From Roseibium aestuarii (GTDB lineage: Bacteria; Pseudomonadota; Alphaproteobacteria; Rhizobiales; Stappiaceae): 64,000 bases of DNA. The stretch lies in contig NZ_VORA01000002.1 in assembly GCF_008477545.1 (NCBI RefSeq), forward strand, positions 896,784 through 960,783, in the 5' to 3' direction. Both the position numbers and the translations under genes were made by a program. The notes under the pieces are model-generated. The model had not been told where the DNA came from. It made no database searches and saw only the letters and a list, made by a program, of their open reading frames with translations. How positions within the stretch are numbered: the stretch's first letter is position 1; each line of letters opens with the position of its first letter. Of the stretch, positions 9,501 through 17,652 are shown one piece after another.

Positions 9501-9897
9501 CACCTCGGATCCGGATCGCTACCTCGTCACCTGCAACGGGCGGCAGGTGCCCTTGCAGAAGACGACGGAAAACGGCGTCTCCGTCGCCGGCGTGCGCTTC
9601 AAGGCCTGGCAGCCGGCCATGGCCCTGCATCCCGTTCACCCGGTTGATGCGCCCCTGACCCTCGACATCTTCGACCAGTGGAGCGGCCGCGCGGTCGGCG
9701 GCTGCGTCTATCATGTGGCCCATCCGGGCGGGCGCAACTACGAGACCTTCCCCGTCAATGGCAACGAGGCCCAGGCCCGCCGGCTGGCGCGGTTTGAGCC
9801 CCATGGCCACCGCCCCGGCGCATACCGTCCGGTTCCCGAGACCCCGCATCCGCAGTTCCCCATGACCCTCGACCTGCGTCGCCCGGCCGGATTGTAA
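6571..9897 (+). CDS. Transglutaminase-like domain fused to DUF2126 (amidoligase-like)
   Basis: This is a 1108-residue two-part protein. Residues 1 to about 290 form a bacterial transglutaminase-like cysteine protease module with an intact triad: Cys180 in [10 protein letters not shown], His229 in DLHAWAEVY and Asp245 in GLDPTSG. The remaining ~800 residues are DUF2126, with [33 protein letters not shown] and [16 protein letters not shown]2126 has been assigned computationally (Iyer, Aravind and colleagues) to glutamine-synthetase-like amidoligases linked to transglutaminases, ATP-grasp and alpha-E proteins. The start at [19 protein letters not shown] is the canonical beginning. It is first of three same-strand genes (4-bp and 8-bp gaps). 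No signal peptide is visible, so the system is probably cytoplasmic. Its biological role is unknown. Confidence 0.88.
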   Translation: MTNKASIYHLTHYKYDRPVTLSPQIIRLRPAPHSRTKVLSHSLKVGPQPHFVNHQQDPYGNWLSRFVFPEPVRELKIEVDLVADMSVYNPFDFFVEEAAETWPFTYEEDLRRDLSIYTHVEPVGPDFEAFMGTVSRAEMGTVDFLVALNTHLSQEISYIIRMEPGVQTPDETLRYKKGSCRDTSWLLVQVLRRLGFAARFVSGYLIQLKPDLEALDGPSGTDHDFTDLHAWAEVYLPGAGWIGLDPTSGLLTGESHIPLSATPHYRSAAPLSGMASPAEVDFNFHMEVKRVAEHPRITMPFSDDSWRDLNALGHKVDEVLSAEDVRLTMGGEPTFVSIDDFESPEWNTEAVGPTKRQKADDLIRRLRKRFAPGGFLHYGQGKWYPGETLPRWTFSLYWRNDGKPIWRNADLVAEEGARTGADPDKARALLQTIAETLDLAPDYVVPAFEDPAEWMLKEHRLPENVTPKNSKLEDAETRHRMARVFDRGLTTPAGFVLPVQRWQSQAKPSGTRWRSEKWKLRREELFLIPGDSPVGFRLPLDSLPHIPPAQYPYINVADPTLPKEPLPEFPVGETAERVQPTAGFRAAGKTQDISEQVLEEGWSVRTAIAVEPRDGRLCIFMPPVERLEDYLELIAAAETAAAALNLPIHIEGYAPPTDPRINVIRVAPDPGVIEVNIHPASSWDDCVATTEAIYEEARQSRLGADKFMIDGKHTGTGGGNHVVVGGATPLDSPFLRRPDLLRSLILYWQRHPSLSYLFSGLFIGPTSQAPRVDEGRADALYELEIALSQIKAPDEGQTPFPWLVDRLLRNLMVDVTGNTHRAEICIDKLYSPDGPTGRLGLIEFRGFEMPPDPRMSLAQQLLIRAIIARMWKAPLKGSLTRWGTALHDRFMLPHYLWMDFQEVLADLREHGYPFRADWFVAQAEFRFPFYGETEVEGTRLELRQALEPWHVMGETGAIGGTVRYTDSSTERLQVKLTTSDPDRYLVTCNGRQVPLQKTTENGVSVAGVRFKAWQPAMALHPVHPVDAPLTLDIFDQWSGRAVGGCVYHVAHPGGRNYETFPVNGNEAQARRLARFEPHGHRPGAYRPVPETPHPQFPMTLDLRRPAGL

Positions 9898-9901
9898 GCG
9901 C

Positions 9902-12313
9902 ATGAACGTGCCCCTGACCCCGCATGTGGACAAGGCGACCTTCGGCGATCTGCTCACCCGCTATCACCCCGCACCGGGGACCGCGGACGAGCTGCTCGAT
10001 GCCGAGGGCCGTGTCCGCCCGGTCTGGGGACCGTTCCTGAAATATCTGGCGAGCTTGTCGCCCGAGGAGACTGCCCAGCGCTTTGCCCGCGGCACCCAGT
10101 ATCTCAACGATGCCGGCGTCTTCTTCCGGTACTACGACGAAGCAGGGCCCTCGGAGCGGACCTGGCCGCTGAGCCACATTCCGATCCTCATCGACCAGTC
10201 GGACTGGCAGTCGATCTGCGATGGCCTGATCCAGCGCGCCGAGCTGCTGGAGGACGTGGTCGCCGACCTTTACGGCGACAACGAGCTGGTCGCGGGCGGA
10301 CATCTTCCCGCCGGCCTGATCGCCCGCAACGCCGAATGGCTGCGGCCCATGGTCGGCCTGGAACCCCGCTCCGGCCACTTCCTGCATTTCCTCGCCTTCG
10401 AGCTCGGGCGCGGCCCGGATGGCACCTGGTGGGTTCTGGGCGACCGGGCACAGGCTCCTTCCGGCGCCGGCTTTGCTCTGGAGAACCGGGTGGCCACCAC
10501 ACGGATCTTCTCTGATTTCTACCCCAAGGCCCATGTTCACCGCCTCGCCGGCTTCTTCCGCCGCTTCCGCGAGACCTTGCTGAACCTGCGCGGCGAGACC
10601 GACAGCCGGGTGGCGATCCTCACCCCCGGGCTGATGAACGACACCTATTTCGAGCATGCCTATATCGCCCGCTACCTGGGCTTCATGCTGCTCGACGGCG
10701 AAGACCTGATGGTCACGGACGGCAAGCTGATGGTGCGCACCATCGCCGGACCGCGGCCGATCAGCGTGCTCTGGCGCCGGCTGGACGCCAACTGGGCCGA
10801 CCCGCTGGAACTGGACGAACAGTCACAAATCGGCACGCCGGGCATGGTCGAGGCCCTGCGCAACGGCTCGCTGACCATGATCAACGCCCTCGGCTCCGGC
10901 GTGCTGGAAACCCGCGCCTTGCTGGCCTTCCTGCCGCGCATCTGCGAGCACCTGCGCGGCGAACCGCTGAAGCTGCCCAACATCGCTACCTGGTGGTGCG
11001 GCGACGAGGCGGCGCGGGCCTATGTGGGCGACAATCTCGAGCGGATGATGATCAGCCGGTCGCTTTCCACCGGCCTGCCCTTCACCGTCGGCCCCAACGA
11101 TGTGCTCGGCGGCTGTCTCGACCGCGCCAATGACAGCGACTTCCGCAAGTGGCTGGAGACGGAGGGCGAGGCCCTTGTCGGCCAGGAGGCCGTGACCCTT
11201 TCCACCACGCCGGCCCATGTGGACGGCCAACTGGTCCCGCGCCCCATGAGCCTGCGCGTTTTCCTCGCCCGCACGGAAAAGGGCTGGGAAGTCATGTCCG
11301 GAGGCTTTGCCCGCATCGGTGGCTCCGACGAGGTCGGCGCCCTTGCCATGCAGTCGGGCGGCCGCGCGGCAGACGTCTGGATCGTGGGCGGCGCCCCCGA
11401 AAAGCCTGAGTCCCTGCTGCCCAAGGCCAATGCGCCCTATGTGCGCAGCCGCCCCAGCCTGCTGCCCGCCCGCGCCGCCGACAACCTGTTCTGGCTGGGC
11501 CGCTATGTGGAGCGGGCCGAAGGGGCCGTGCGCCTGTTGCGCGCCTATCACGCCCGTCTTGCCGAGACCGGAGACCCGGACGGCCCCGTCACCGCCGCGA
11601 TCGCAGACCATCTGGAAACCCTCGGCCTCGAACTCAAGACACCCATTCCGGAGGGCCTTCAGATGAACGTCAATGCGGCCTTGGCCAGCGCGGCCAAGGT
11701 GCGCGACCGTTTCTCCATCGATGGCTGGCTTGCCCTCAATGACCTCTCCCGGTCCCTTACCGAGATCCGCGCCCGGCCACGCCTCGACAGCGAGGACGCC
11801 ACCCTCGCCATGGGCGGGGTCCTGCGCCAGATCACCGGCTTCTCCGGCCTTGTGCACGAGAACATGTACCGCTTCGTCGGCTGGCGGTTCCTCAGCATCG
11901 GCCGCTCGCTCGAGCGGGCGCTGGCCATGTGCGCGCTCCTCGCCCGTTTCGGGGCCGACGATGCGCCCGAAGGCGCGCTCGACCTGCTGCTGGAAGTGGG
12001 CGACAGCACCCTGTCCCTGAACCAGCGCTATGCGGTGACGCTCAGCCGTGCGCCGGTTCTCGATCTGCTCGGACTGGACACCTACAATCCGCGCTCCGTA
12101 CTCTATCAGCTGGAGCATCTGCGCGATCACATCGAGGCCCTGCCGGGCGCCGACCACAATGGCCAGCCCTCGCCGCTCGCGCGCTCGGTCCTTGCCCTTT
12201 ACGCCAGCCTTGCGGTCAAGACCCCGGACGACCTGTCGACCGAGGATCTGGATGACCTGAGCCTGCGAATTCGCAATCTTTCCGACGGACTGTTCTCGAC
12301 CTACACCCGCTAG
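9902..12313 (+). CDS. Circularly permuted type 2 ATP-grasp protein fused to alpha-E domain
   Basis: This 803-residue protein combines two families often encoded separately. Residues 1 to about 490 are the circularly permuted ATP-grasp domain: GTQYLNDAGVFFRYYDE, LYGDNELVAGGHLPAGLI, ILTPGLMNDTYFEHAYIA, GPRPISVLWRRLD and MINALGSGVLETRALLAFLP. Residues from about 510 form the helical alpha-E domain, starting LLPARAADNLFWLGRYVERAEGA. ATP-grasp members ligate a carboxylate to an amine. Alpha-E is a predicted helper that binds the ligase or its peptide product. The 4-bp gap after the DUF2126 gene and the shared family history argue for one complex. Its substrate peptide is not evident in the locus. 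Confidence 0.88.
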   Translation: MNVPLTPHVDKATFGDLLTRYHPAPGTADELLDAEGRVRPVWGPFLKYLASLSPEETAQRFARGTQYLNDAGVFFRYYDEAGPSERTWPLSHIPILIDQSDWQSICDGLIQRAELLEDVVADLYGDNELVAGGHLPAGLIARNAEWLRPMVGLEPRSGHFLHFLAFELGRGPDGTWWVLGDRAQAPSGAGFALENRVATTRIFSDFYPKAHVHRLAGFFRRFRETLLNLRGETDSRVAILTPGLMNDTYFEHAYIARYLGFMLLDGEDLMVTDGKLMVRTIAGPRPISVLWRRLDANWADPLELDEQSQIGTPGMVEALRNGSLTMINALGSGVLETRALLAFLPRICEHLRGEPLKLPNIATWWCGDEAARAYVGDNLERMMISRSLSTGLPFTVGPNDVLGGCLDRANDSDFRKWLETEGEALVGQEAVTLSTTPAHVDGQLVPRPMSLRVFLARTEKGWEVMSGGFARIGGSDEVGALAMQSGGRAADVWIVGGAPEKPESLLPKANAPYVRSRPSLLPARAADNLFWLGRYVERAEGAVRLLRAYHARLAETGDPDGPVTAAIADHLETLGLELKTPIPEGLQMNVNAALASAAKVRDRFSIDGWLALNDLSRSLTEIRARPRLDSEDATLAMGGVLRQITGFSGLVHENMYRFVGWRFLSIGRSLERALAMCALLARFGADDAPEGALDLLLEVGDSTLSLNQRYAVTLSRAPVLDLLGLDTYNPRSVLYQLEHLRDHIEALPGADHNGQPSPLARSVLALYASLAVKTPDDLSTEDLDDLSLRIRNLSDGLFSTYTR

Positions 12314-12321
12314 AGGCTGCC

Positions 12322-13206
12322 GTGCTCTACGACATCACCCTTTCCATCCGCTACGACTATGTGGTCCCGGCGGATTCCGGACGGCAGATCCTGCGCCTTG
12401 CGCCGCGCCACCTGCCCGGGGTGCAGCATGTCCACGCCCATCACCTCGCCGTGGAACCCGATGCGGACGAGCGCTACGAGCAGGTGGACTTCTTCGGCAA
12501 CCGCCAGTGCGACGTGGTCTTCCACTCGCCCCATTCCCATCTCTGTTACCGGCTGGCCGCCCGGGTGGAACGTTACGGGGGCGGCCCGAGCCTCGATTTC
12601 TCCCCCGCCCTCGATCGACTGGCCAGCGAACTCTCGGCCATTCGCCAGATGGACGGCGACCAGCCGATCCATTTCCTCGGCCCGTCCCAGCGCGTCCCCG
12701 CCGATCCGGTCTTCCGCGACTATGCGGCCGGGTGCCTGCGCCCGGGAATGAGTGTCCAGCAGGCCGTTCTGGCCATCGGCGCGGCCCTCAACCGGGACAT
12801 GACCTTCGATGCGGAAGCGACCGATGTGAGCACGCCGGTGCGCCACGCCTTCGACCAGCGCAAGGGCGTCTGCCAGGACTTCTCCCACATGATGATCGCC
12901 TGCCTGCGCAGCCTCGGCATCCCGGCCGGATATGTCAGCGGCTTCCTGCGCACCCTGCCGCCCGAAGGCAAGGAGCGTCTGGAAGGCGCGGACGCCATGC
13001 ACGCCTGGGTACGCGCCTGGTGCGGACAGGAGGCCGGCTGGGTGGAATACGATCCGACCAACGCCCTCATGGTCGATCAGGACCACATCGTCGTCGCCTA
13101 TGGCCGGGATTATTCCGACGTGGCTCCGGTGAAGGGCGTGCTGCGCTCCTCGGGCAGTCAGGCCACCAGCCACGCCGTCGACGTGATCCCTCTCAAGAAC
13201 GTCTGA
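12322..13206 (+). CDS. Transglutaminase family protein (predicted peptidase of the ATP-grasp/alpha-E system)
   Basis: This is a 294-residue transglutaminase-like cysteine protease. The GTG start at 12322 has an AGAGG ribosome site and sits 8 bp after the preceding stop. The first ~100 residues are the N-terminal beta domain typical of bacterial transglutaminases (MLYDITLSIRYDYVVPA). The catalytic triad is Cys184 (KGVCQDFSHM), His227 (AMHAWVRAW) and Asp244 (EYDPTNAL). In similar loci this peptidase is proposed to cleave the amide bond made by the ATP-grasp/amidoligase partners. It is the second transglutaminase of the operon and is not a fragment of the first. Confidence 0.88.
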   Translation: MLYDITLSIRYDYVVPADSGRQILRLAPRHLPGVQHVHAHHLAVEPDADERYEQVDFFGNRQCDVVFHSPHSHLCYRLAARVERYGGGPSLDFSPALDRLASELSAIRQMDGDQPIHFLGPSQRVPADPVFRDYAAGCLRPGMSVQQAVLAIGAALNRDMTFDAEATDVSTPVRHAFDQRKGVCQDFSHMMIACLRSLGIPAGYVSGFLRTLPPEGKERLEGADAMHAWVRAWCGQEAGWVEYDPTNALMVDQDHIVVAYGRDYSDVAPVKGVLRSSGSQATSHAVDVIPLKNV

Positions 13207-13221
13207 TCGATCACGCTCCGG

Positions 13222-13851
13222 TCAGTGCGCGACGTACCAGTCCTTGCGGTGATTGAGCGCGATGATGACGTTGAGCACGAGCGCGCCGAAAAGCGAAGCC
13301 GCCACCGCCATCGGCGCCAGCACCAGGAAACTGGCGGCAAAGATGCACAGATCCACCCCCAGCTGCACCCAGCCTGCCCGGAACCCGGTTCGGTCCTGAA
13401 TATAGAGCGCCAGGATGCCGAGCCCGCCCGCACTCGCCCCGTGCCGGAACAGGGCGATCAACCCGACGCCGGACGTGGCGCCGGCCAGCAATGCGGCTAC
13501 GAAGATGTTCAGATGGGAATAGGCGATCACCTGCGGCGCGAAATCGGCCAGGATCGAGATCATCGTCGCCGAAATGAGCGACCGCAGGGTGAAGCCCGGT
13601 CCCATGCGCATCCAGGCGAAGAGGTAGAAGGGGATGTTGATCAGGAAGAAGACGATCCCGAAGCTGTATCCGGTCGAATAGGAGATCAGCAGGGACATGC
13701 CCGCCGTCTGGCCGGTCACCAGTCCGGCGGCCCGCAGCAACGTGACGCCGAAGGCTGTCATCAGGATGCCGAAAGCCTGCCCTTGCAGATTGTCCAGAAG
13801 CGTGTGGGTGGGCTTGCGCGGCTCCAGATCCGGGCGGTCGGAAACAGACAT
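13222..13851 (-). CDS. YitT-family membrane protein
   Basis: This is a 209-residue integral membrane protein of the YitT (DUF161) family. About six hydrophobic segments are visible, beginning at GQAFGILMTAFGVTLLRAAG, with the conserved GQTAGMSLLISYSTGYSFGIVFFLINIPFYLFAW typical of the family. I chose the start at MSVSDRP; codons upstream in the same frame read as basic low-complexity sequence. It is convergent with the transglutaminase operon and lies about 160 bp downstream of lacI on the same strand. Function is not established for the family, and a link to the sugar regulator upstream is only positional. Confidence 0.82.
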   Translation of the reverse strand: MSVSDRPDLEPRKPTHTLLDNLQGQAFGILMTAFGVTLLRAAGLVTGQTAGMSLLISYSTGYSFGIVFFLINIPFYLFAWMRMGPGFTLRSLISATMISILADFAPQVIAYSHLNIFVAALLAGATSGVGLIALFRHGASAGGLGILALYIQDRTGFRAGWVQLGVDLCIFAASFLVLAPMAVAASLFGALVLNVIIALNHRKDWYVAH

Positions 13852-14011
13852 GATCAAGGCTCTCGGTCTCGAGCGGCGGCGCCGTGTGCCGGGCAGCCAG
13901 CCGCAGGGGAATGCGGAAGCTCCTCCAGTAGAAAGCCCGCGCCCATCCCGCAAGAGGGCAGCGCTGCTTTTCCCGCCTGCTCGGTCAGGCGTCGGCCCTG
14001 GGTCGCAGGGA

Positions 14012-15067
14012 TCAGGCCACGATCGGCGGGCAGGTGCTGTCGCGCACCACAAGCTCCACCCCGAGCGTGACCACCTCGCTGTCGCAGGCAGCGCGCCCTC
14101 CGGCGAATGGGCCGCTTGCCCCGAGCCGGTCGAGCAGCATGCGCGCCGCGGATTCCCCGAGCCGGCGCCGGTCCTGGCGGATGGTGGTCAGGGCCGGGAC
14201 GTAATAGGCCGACAACTCGATATCGTCGAAGCCGATGACGGAGAGATCTTCCGGCACCCGCACGCCGCCAGCCTGAAGCGCCGAGATCAGACCGAAGGCC
14301 ACCTGATCGGAGGCGCAGAAGACCGCGCTCGGCCGCTCCCGCATCTCCAGGATGCGCGCCGCCGCATGGGCGCCGGACCTGAGCGAGAAGTCTCCCCGGA
14401 TGATCCATTCGTCCCGCGTCGGCAGGTTCAGTCGCGCCCGCTCCTCCAGCATCCCCTGACGCCGCATGTGGGTAAGCACGTTGTCTTCAGGCCCGGTGAC
14501 ATGGGCGATTCTCCGGTGCCCGAGATCATGCAGGTGACGGACGGCAAGCCGCGCCCCTTCCAGATTGTCGCTGCGCACCGAAGGCAGATGGGCATCGCGC
14601 ACCCATTCGCAGGCAAAGACGATCCGCCCCTCCCCGCCCCGACTGGCCAGGGTGCGCAGATCCCGGACGCACATGCTGCCATCCAGGGAGATCATGCCGT
14701 CGACCCGGCTGTCCCGGAAGGCATCGAGCAGCGCCGGATCCTCGTGGGTCTCGCCCTTGGTGTCGGTGATGAGCACGGAATAATCCGCCTCCCCCATGAC
14801 CGCGCTCAAGCCGGCCAGGATCTCTGAGAAGAAGGGGTTGCCGAGATTGGGCACGAGCACGAGAACCGCACGTGCTTCCTGCCGCCGCAGGGAGCGTGCG
14901 GCCCGGTTCACCCGGTAGCCGGTGGCGCGAATGGCCTCCAGAACCGCATCGCGAGTCCCCTCGCTGAGCAGCGCCGGATTGCTCAAGGCACGACTTACGG
15001 TTGCAGTGGATACACCCGCAGCTTTTGCAACATCCTGAATTCTAACGGGCTTTTCGACCACTCGCAC
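14012..15067 (-). CDS. LacI-family transcriptional regulator of the adjacent sugar operon
   Basis: This is a 351-residue LacI/GalR repressor. The N-terminal HTH (VRIQDVAKAAGVSTATVSRALSN) and hinge helix (NRAARSLRRQEARAVLVLVP) are intact. A periplasmic-binding-like effector domain follows, with NPFFSEILAGL, SVIGFDDIELSAYYVPALTTIRQD and the usual C-terminus. It is transcribed divergently from the sugar ABC transporter/GH43 operon. The 248-bp spacer contains two inverted repeats with a central CG, as LacI-family proteins prefer. It most likely represses the operon and is released by a sugar derived from the GH43 substrate. Confidence 0.92.
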   Translation of the reverse strand: MRVVEKPVRIQDVAKAAGVSTATVSRALSNPALLSEGTRDAVLEAIRATGYRVNRAARSLRRQEARAVLVLVPNLGNPFFSEILAGLSAVMGEADYSVLITDTKGETHEDPALLDAFRDSRVDGMISLDGSMCVRDLRTLASRGGEGRIVFACEWVRDAHLPSVRSDNLEGARLAVRHLHDLGHRRIAHVTGPEDNVLTHMRRQGMLEERARLNLPTRDEWIIRGDFSLRSGAHAAARILEMRERPSAVFCASDQVAFGLISALQAGGVRVPEDLSVIGFDDIELSAYYVPALTTIRQDRRRLGESAARMLLDRLGASGPFAGGRAACDSEVVTLGVELVVRDSTCPPIVA

Positions 15068-15136
15068 TCACCTTCCGATCATCCGATCAATTGCCCATTC
15101 TGTGACTTGACTCAAACGCTTTCCGCGCAAATGATG

Positions 15137-15154
15137 CATGTAATCGTTTACATG
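15137..15154. promoter_or_regulatory. LacI-type operator 1
   Basis: CATGTAATCGTTTACATG is an 18-bp inverted repeat centred on CG, symmetric at 8 of 9 positions per half. It lies in the spacer between the divergent lacI gene and the sugar operon, about 70 bp from the lacI start. A central CG and half-sites of this length are hallmarks of LacI-family operators. Confidence 0.75.
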
Positions 15155-15181
15155 ATCAAACCCGAAGAAATCAGAATGGTC

Positions 15182-15199
15182 AATGTAATCGATTTCACT
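15182..15199. promoter_or_regulatory. LacI-type operator 2 (weaker)
   Basis: AATGTAATCGATTTCACT repeats the left half of operator 1 (TGTAATC) exactly and is symmetric at 7 of 9 positions around a central CG. Its centre is 45 bp from that of operator 1, about four helical turns. Both could therefore be bound on one DNA face, by two dimers or with short looping. Confidence 0.6.
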
Positions 15200-15315
15200 G
15201 TCCGGTCGAGGAGGAGCGGACATGGAAGGCGTCCGCACCGGATGGAGGAGATCCGGTCAGGGCGTGGAGGATCCGGCCATCCGACTGAACACGGGTGGTC
15301 ACCAGGGAGGAAATC

Positions 15316-16548
15316 ATGAAATCCATTCGCACGACGCTTGTCGCGGCGACGGCCCTTTGCGGCGTCTCCGTGGCCCATGCCACAGATCTGGAAGTCACCC
15401 ATTGGTGGACCTCGGGCGGTGAAGCCGCTGCTGTGGCCGAATTCGCCAAGGCCTTCGATGCCACCGGCAACAAGTGGGTCGACGGCGCCATCGCCGGTTC
15501 CGGCGGCACCGCGCGGCCGATCATGATCAGCCGCATCACCGGCGGCGACCCGATGGGCGCCACCCAGTTCAACCACGGCCGTCAGGCCGAGGAGCTGGTC
15601 GAGGCCGGCCTGATGCGCGACCTCACCGAGATTGCCGAGAAGAACAATTGGAAGGACATCGTCCGTCCCGCCAGCCTGCTCGACAGCTGCACCCTCGACG
15701 GCAAGATCTACTGCGTGCCCGTCAACATCCATTCCCAGCAGTGGCTCTGGCTGAACAACTCGGTCTTTGAAAAGGCCGGTGTCGCCGTGCCGACCAACTG
15801 GGACGAATTCGCCGCCGCCGCCCCCAAGCTTGAGGCCGCAGGCGTCGTGCCGCTGGCGCTGGGCCAGCAGCCCTGGCAGACCACCCTGGCCTTCCAGGTC
15901 CTGCTCGTCGCCCTCGCCGGCCCCGATGCCTACACCAAGGTCTTCGGCGACAAGGATGCGGAATTCGCCGCAGGCCCGGACATGGCCCGCGTCTTCCAGG
16001 CCGCCGCCACCGCCCGCGACATGGCCAAGAATTCCAACGTCCAGAACTGGAACGACGCCACCACCATGGTCATCACCGGCAAGGCCGCCGGCCAGATCAT
16101 GGGCGACTGGGCGCAAGGGGAATTCCAGGTGGCCGGACAGGTCGCCGGCAAGGATTACACCTGTCTGCCGGGTCTCGGCGTGAACGAGGTGATCCAGACC
16201 GGCGGTGACGCCTTCTACTTCCCGAAGGTGGATGACGCTGCCATCACCGAAGCCCAGGGCGTCCTCGCCGAGGTGATGATGTCGCCGGAAACCCAGGTCG
16301 CCTTCAACCTGAAGAAGGGCTCCCTGCCCGTGCGCGGCGACGTAGACCTGAATGCGGCCAACGACTGCATGCGCAAGGGCCTCGACATCCTGGCCAAGGG
16401 CAACGTCATCCCGTCCCCTGACCAGCTCATGTCCGCCGACAGTCTGACCCTCGTGAACGATCTCTTCGTGGAGTTCTTCAACACCCCGTCCCTGACGGCG
16501 GAAGAGGCCCAGACCCGTTTCGCCTCCATCGTGGAAGAAGCCGACTGA
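15316..16548 (+). CDS. Carbohydrate ABC transporter substrate-binding protein (family 1)
   Basis: This is a 410-residue periplasmic sugar-binding protein. It is preceded by a strong GGGAGGAAATC ribosome site; the in-frame ATG 21 bp upstream has no such site. A signal peptide (MKSIRTTLVAATALCGVSVA, cleaved after HA) is followed by LEVTHWWTSGGEAAAVAEFAKAF, typical of family 1 glucose/oligosaccharide binders. SQQWLWLNNSVFEKAGVAVP follows later. It is first in a plus-strand operon with two permeases, an ATPase, isomerases, oxidoreductases and a GH43 enzyme, so the ligand is probably a pentose-containing or related oligosaccharide. Confidence 0.9.
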   Translation: MKSIRTTLVAATALCGVSVAHATDLEVTHWWTSGGEAAAVAEFAKAFDATGNKWVDGAIAGSGGTARPIMISRITGGDPMGATQFNHGRQAEELVEAGLMRDLTEIAEKNNWKDIVRPASLLDSCTLDGKIYCVPVNIHSQQWLWLNNSVFEKAGVAVPTNWDEFAAAAPKLEAAGVVPLALGQQPWQTTLAFQVLLVALAGPDAYTKVFGDKDAEFAAGPDMARVFQAAATARDMAKNSNVQNWNDATTMVITGKAAGQIMGDWAQGEFQVAGQVAGKDYTCLPGLGVNEVIQTGGDAFYFPKVDDAAITEAQGVLAEVMMSPETQVAFNLKKGSLPVRGDVDLNAANDCMRKGLDILAKGNVIPSPDQLMSADSLTLVNDLFVEFFNTPSLTAEEAQTRFASIVEEAD

Positions 16549-16566
16549 GCTGACGTCCAGCACTGA

Positions 16567-16618
16567 CCGGACCGGCGCCCGCGCTCCTCCTCACCCGAGG
16601 GCGCGGGAACCGGTCCGG
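16567..16618 (+). other. Large stem-loop between binding-protein and permease genes
   Basis: An outer arm CCGGACCGG (16567-16575) pairs exactly with CCGGTCCGG (16610-16618), and an inner arm CCCGCGC (16578-16584) with GCGCGGG (16601-16607). There is no U-tract. Such hairpins directly after a binding-protein gene commonly protect or attenuate the mRNA, so that the binding protein is made in excess over the membrane subunits. Confidence 0.65.
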
Positions 16619-16761
16619 GCCTGGGCCCGGCCTCTGCCTGAGGGCTCCCTTGCCATCCCGGCGTGCGCCCCGGTCGCCTTGCGACCGCGCATGGGGAACT
16701 GCGCCATCCGGCTCGGGAAAGAGGCTTCCGGCGTCACGACAACCCGCAAAAGGTCTTCCGC

Positions 16762-17652
16762 ATGGCTGCAATGGCTCGCCCCGCAAGGTGGCACAGGAAC
16801 ATCAGCGCCAAGGTCGCCGCGATCCCCATGATCGCGACCGCCCTGTGCATCTTCATCGGCGGCACGGCCTGGACGGTGGTCTACTCCTTCACCAACTCCA
16901 AGCTCCTGCCGAAGGAAAGCTTCGTGGGCCTGCGCCAGTACGAGCGTCTCTGGGGCAGCAGCAAGTGGCTGACTTCCATCGAGAACCTGGCGATCTACGG
17001 GGCGTTCTCCCTGATCTTCGCGCTGGTCATCGGCTTCCTGCTCGCGGCCCTGCTCGACCAGAAGATCCGTTTCGAGGACACGTTCCGCACCATCCTGCTC
17101 TATCCTTTCGCCCTGAGTTTCATCGTCACCGGCCTCGCCTGGCAGTGGATCCTCAACCCGGACTTCGGCGTGCAGGCCGTGGTGCGCGGCCTGGGCTGGG
17201 AGAGCTTCACCTTCGACCCGCTCTACAATCCGGACATCGTGATCTACGGGGTTCTGATCGCTGGTCTCTGGCATGAGACAGGGCTGATCATGTGCCTGAT
17301 GCTGGCCGGCCTGCGCGGCATCGACGAGGACATCTGGAAGGCCGCACGCATCGACGGCATTCCGACCTGGAAGACCTATCTCTTCATCGTCATTCCCATG
17401 ATGCGCGGCATCTTCATCACCGCCATCGTGCTCATCGCCTCGGGCATCATCAAGGTCTACGACCTCGTCGTCGCCCAGACCGGCGGCGGCCCGGGCATCG
17501 CCTCGGAAGTCCCCGCGAAATACGTCTATGACGCCATGTTCCTGTCCCAGAACCTCGGTCAGGGCTTCGCCGCCTCGACCATGATGCTGCTCACGGTGGT
17601 GATCATCGTCGTGCCCTGGGCCTATCTCGAATTCGGAGGCAAGCGCAAATGA
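16762..17652 (+). CDS. Carbohydrate ABC transporter permease 1 (MalF/UgpA type)
   Basis: This is a 296-residue inner-membrane permease with about six transmembrane segments, beginning AAIPMIATALCIFIGGTAWTVVYSF. The binding-protein-dependent transport motif EDIWKAARIDGIPTWKTYLFIVIP (the EAA loop that contacts the ATPase) is present. I chose the start at MAAMARPAR, which follows an AAAAGG ribosome site; the longer frame upstream overlaps the intergenic hairpin region and is not family-like. The stop overlaps the next permease start by ATGA, so the two are translationally coupled. Confidence 0.9.
   Translation: MAAMARPARWHRNISAKVAAIPMIATALCIFIGGTAWTVVYSFTNSKLLPKESFVGLRQYERLWGSSKWLTSIENLAIYGAFSLIFALVIGFLLAALLDQKIRFEDTFRTILLYPFALSFIVTGLAWQWILNPDFGVQAVVRGLGWESFTFDPLYNPDIVIYGVLIAGLWHETGLIMCLMLAGLRGIDEDIWKAARIDGIPTWKTYLFIVIPMMRGIFITAIVLIASGIIKVYDLVVAQTGGGPGIASEVPAKYVYDAMFLSQNLGQGFAASTMMLLTVVIIVVPWAYLEFGGKRK

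Noticed and set aside
6757..9957. A 1066-codon open frame on the minus strand opposite the transglutaminase-DUF2126 gene
   Set aside because: It is an antisense shadow caused by high GC and codon bias. Its translation is low in family-like motifs, while the plus strand has clear catalytic triads.
16567..16618. Terminator ending the binding-protein transcript
   Set aside because: The stem lacks a U-tract, and the permease genes downstream have no separate promoter that I can see. It is better explained as an mRNA stability or attenuation hairpin.
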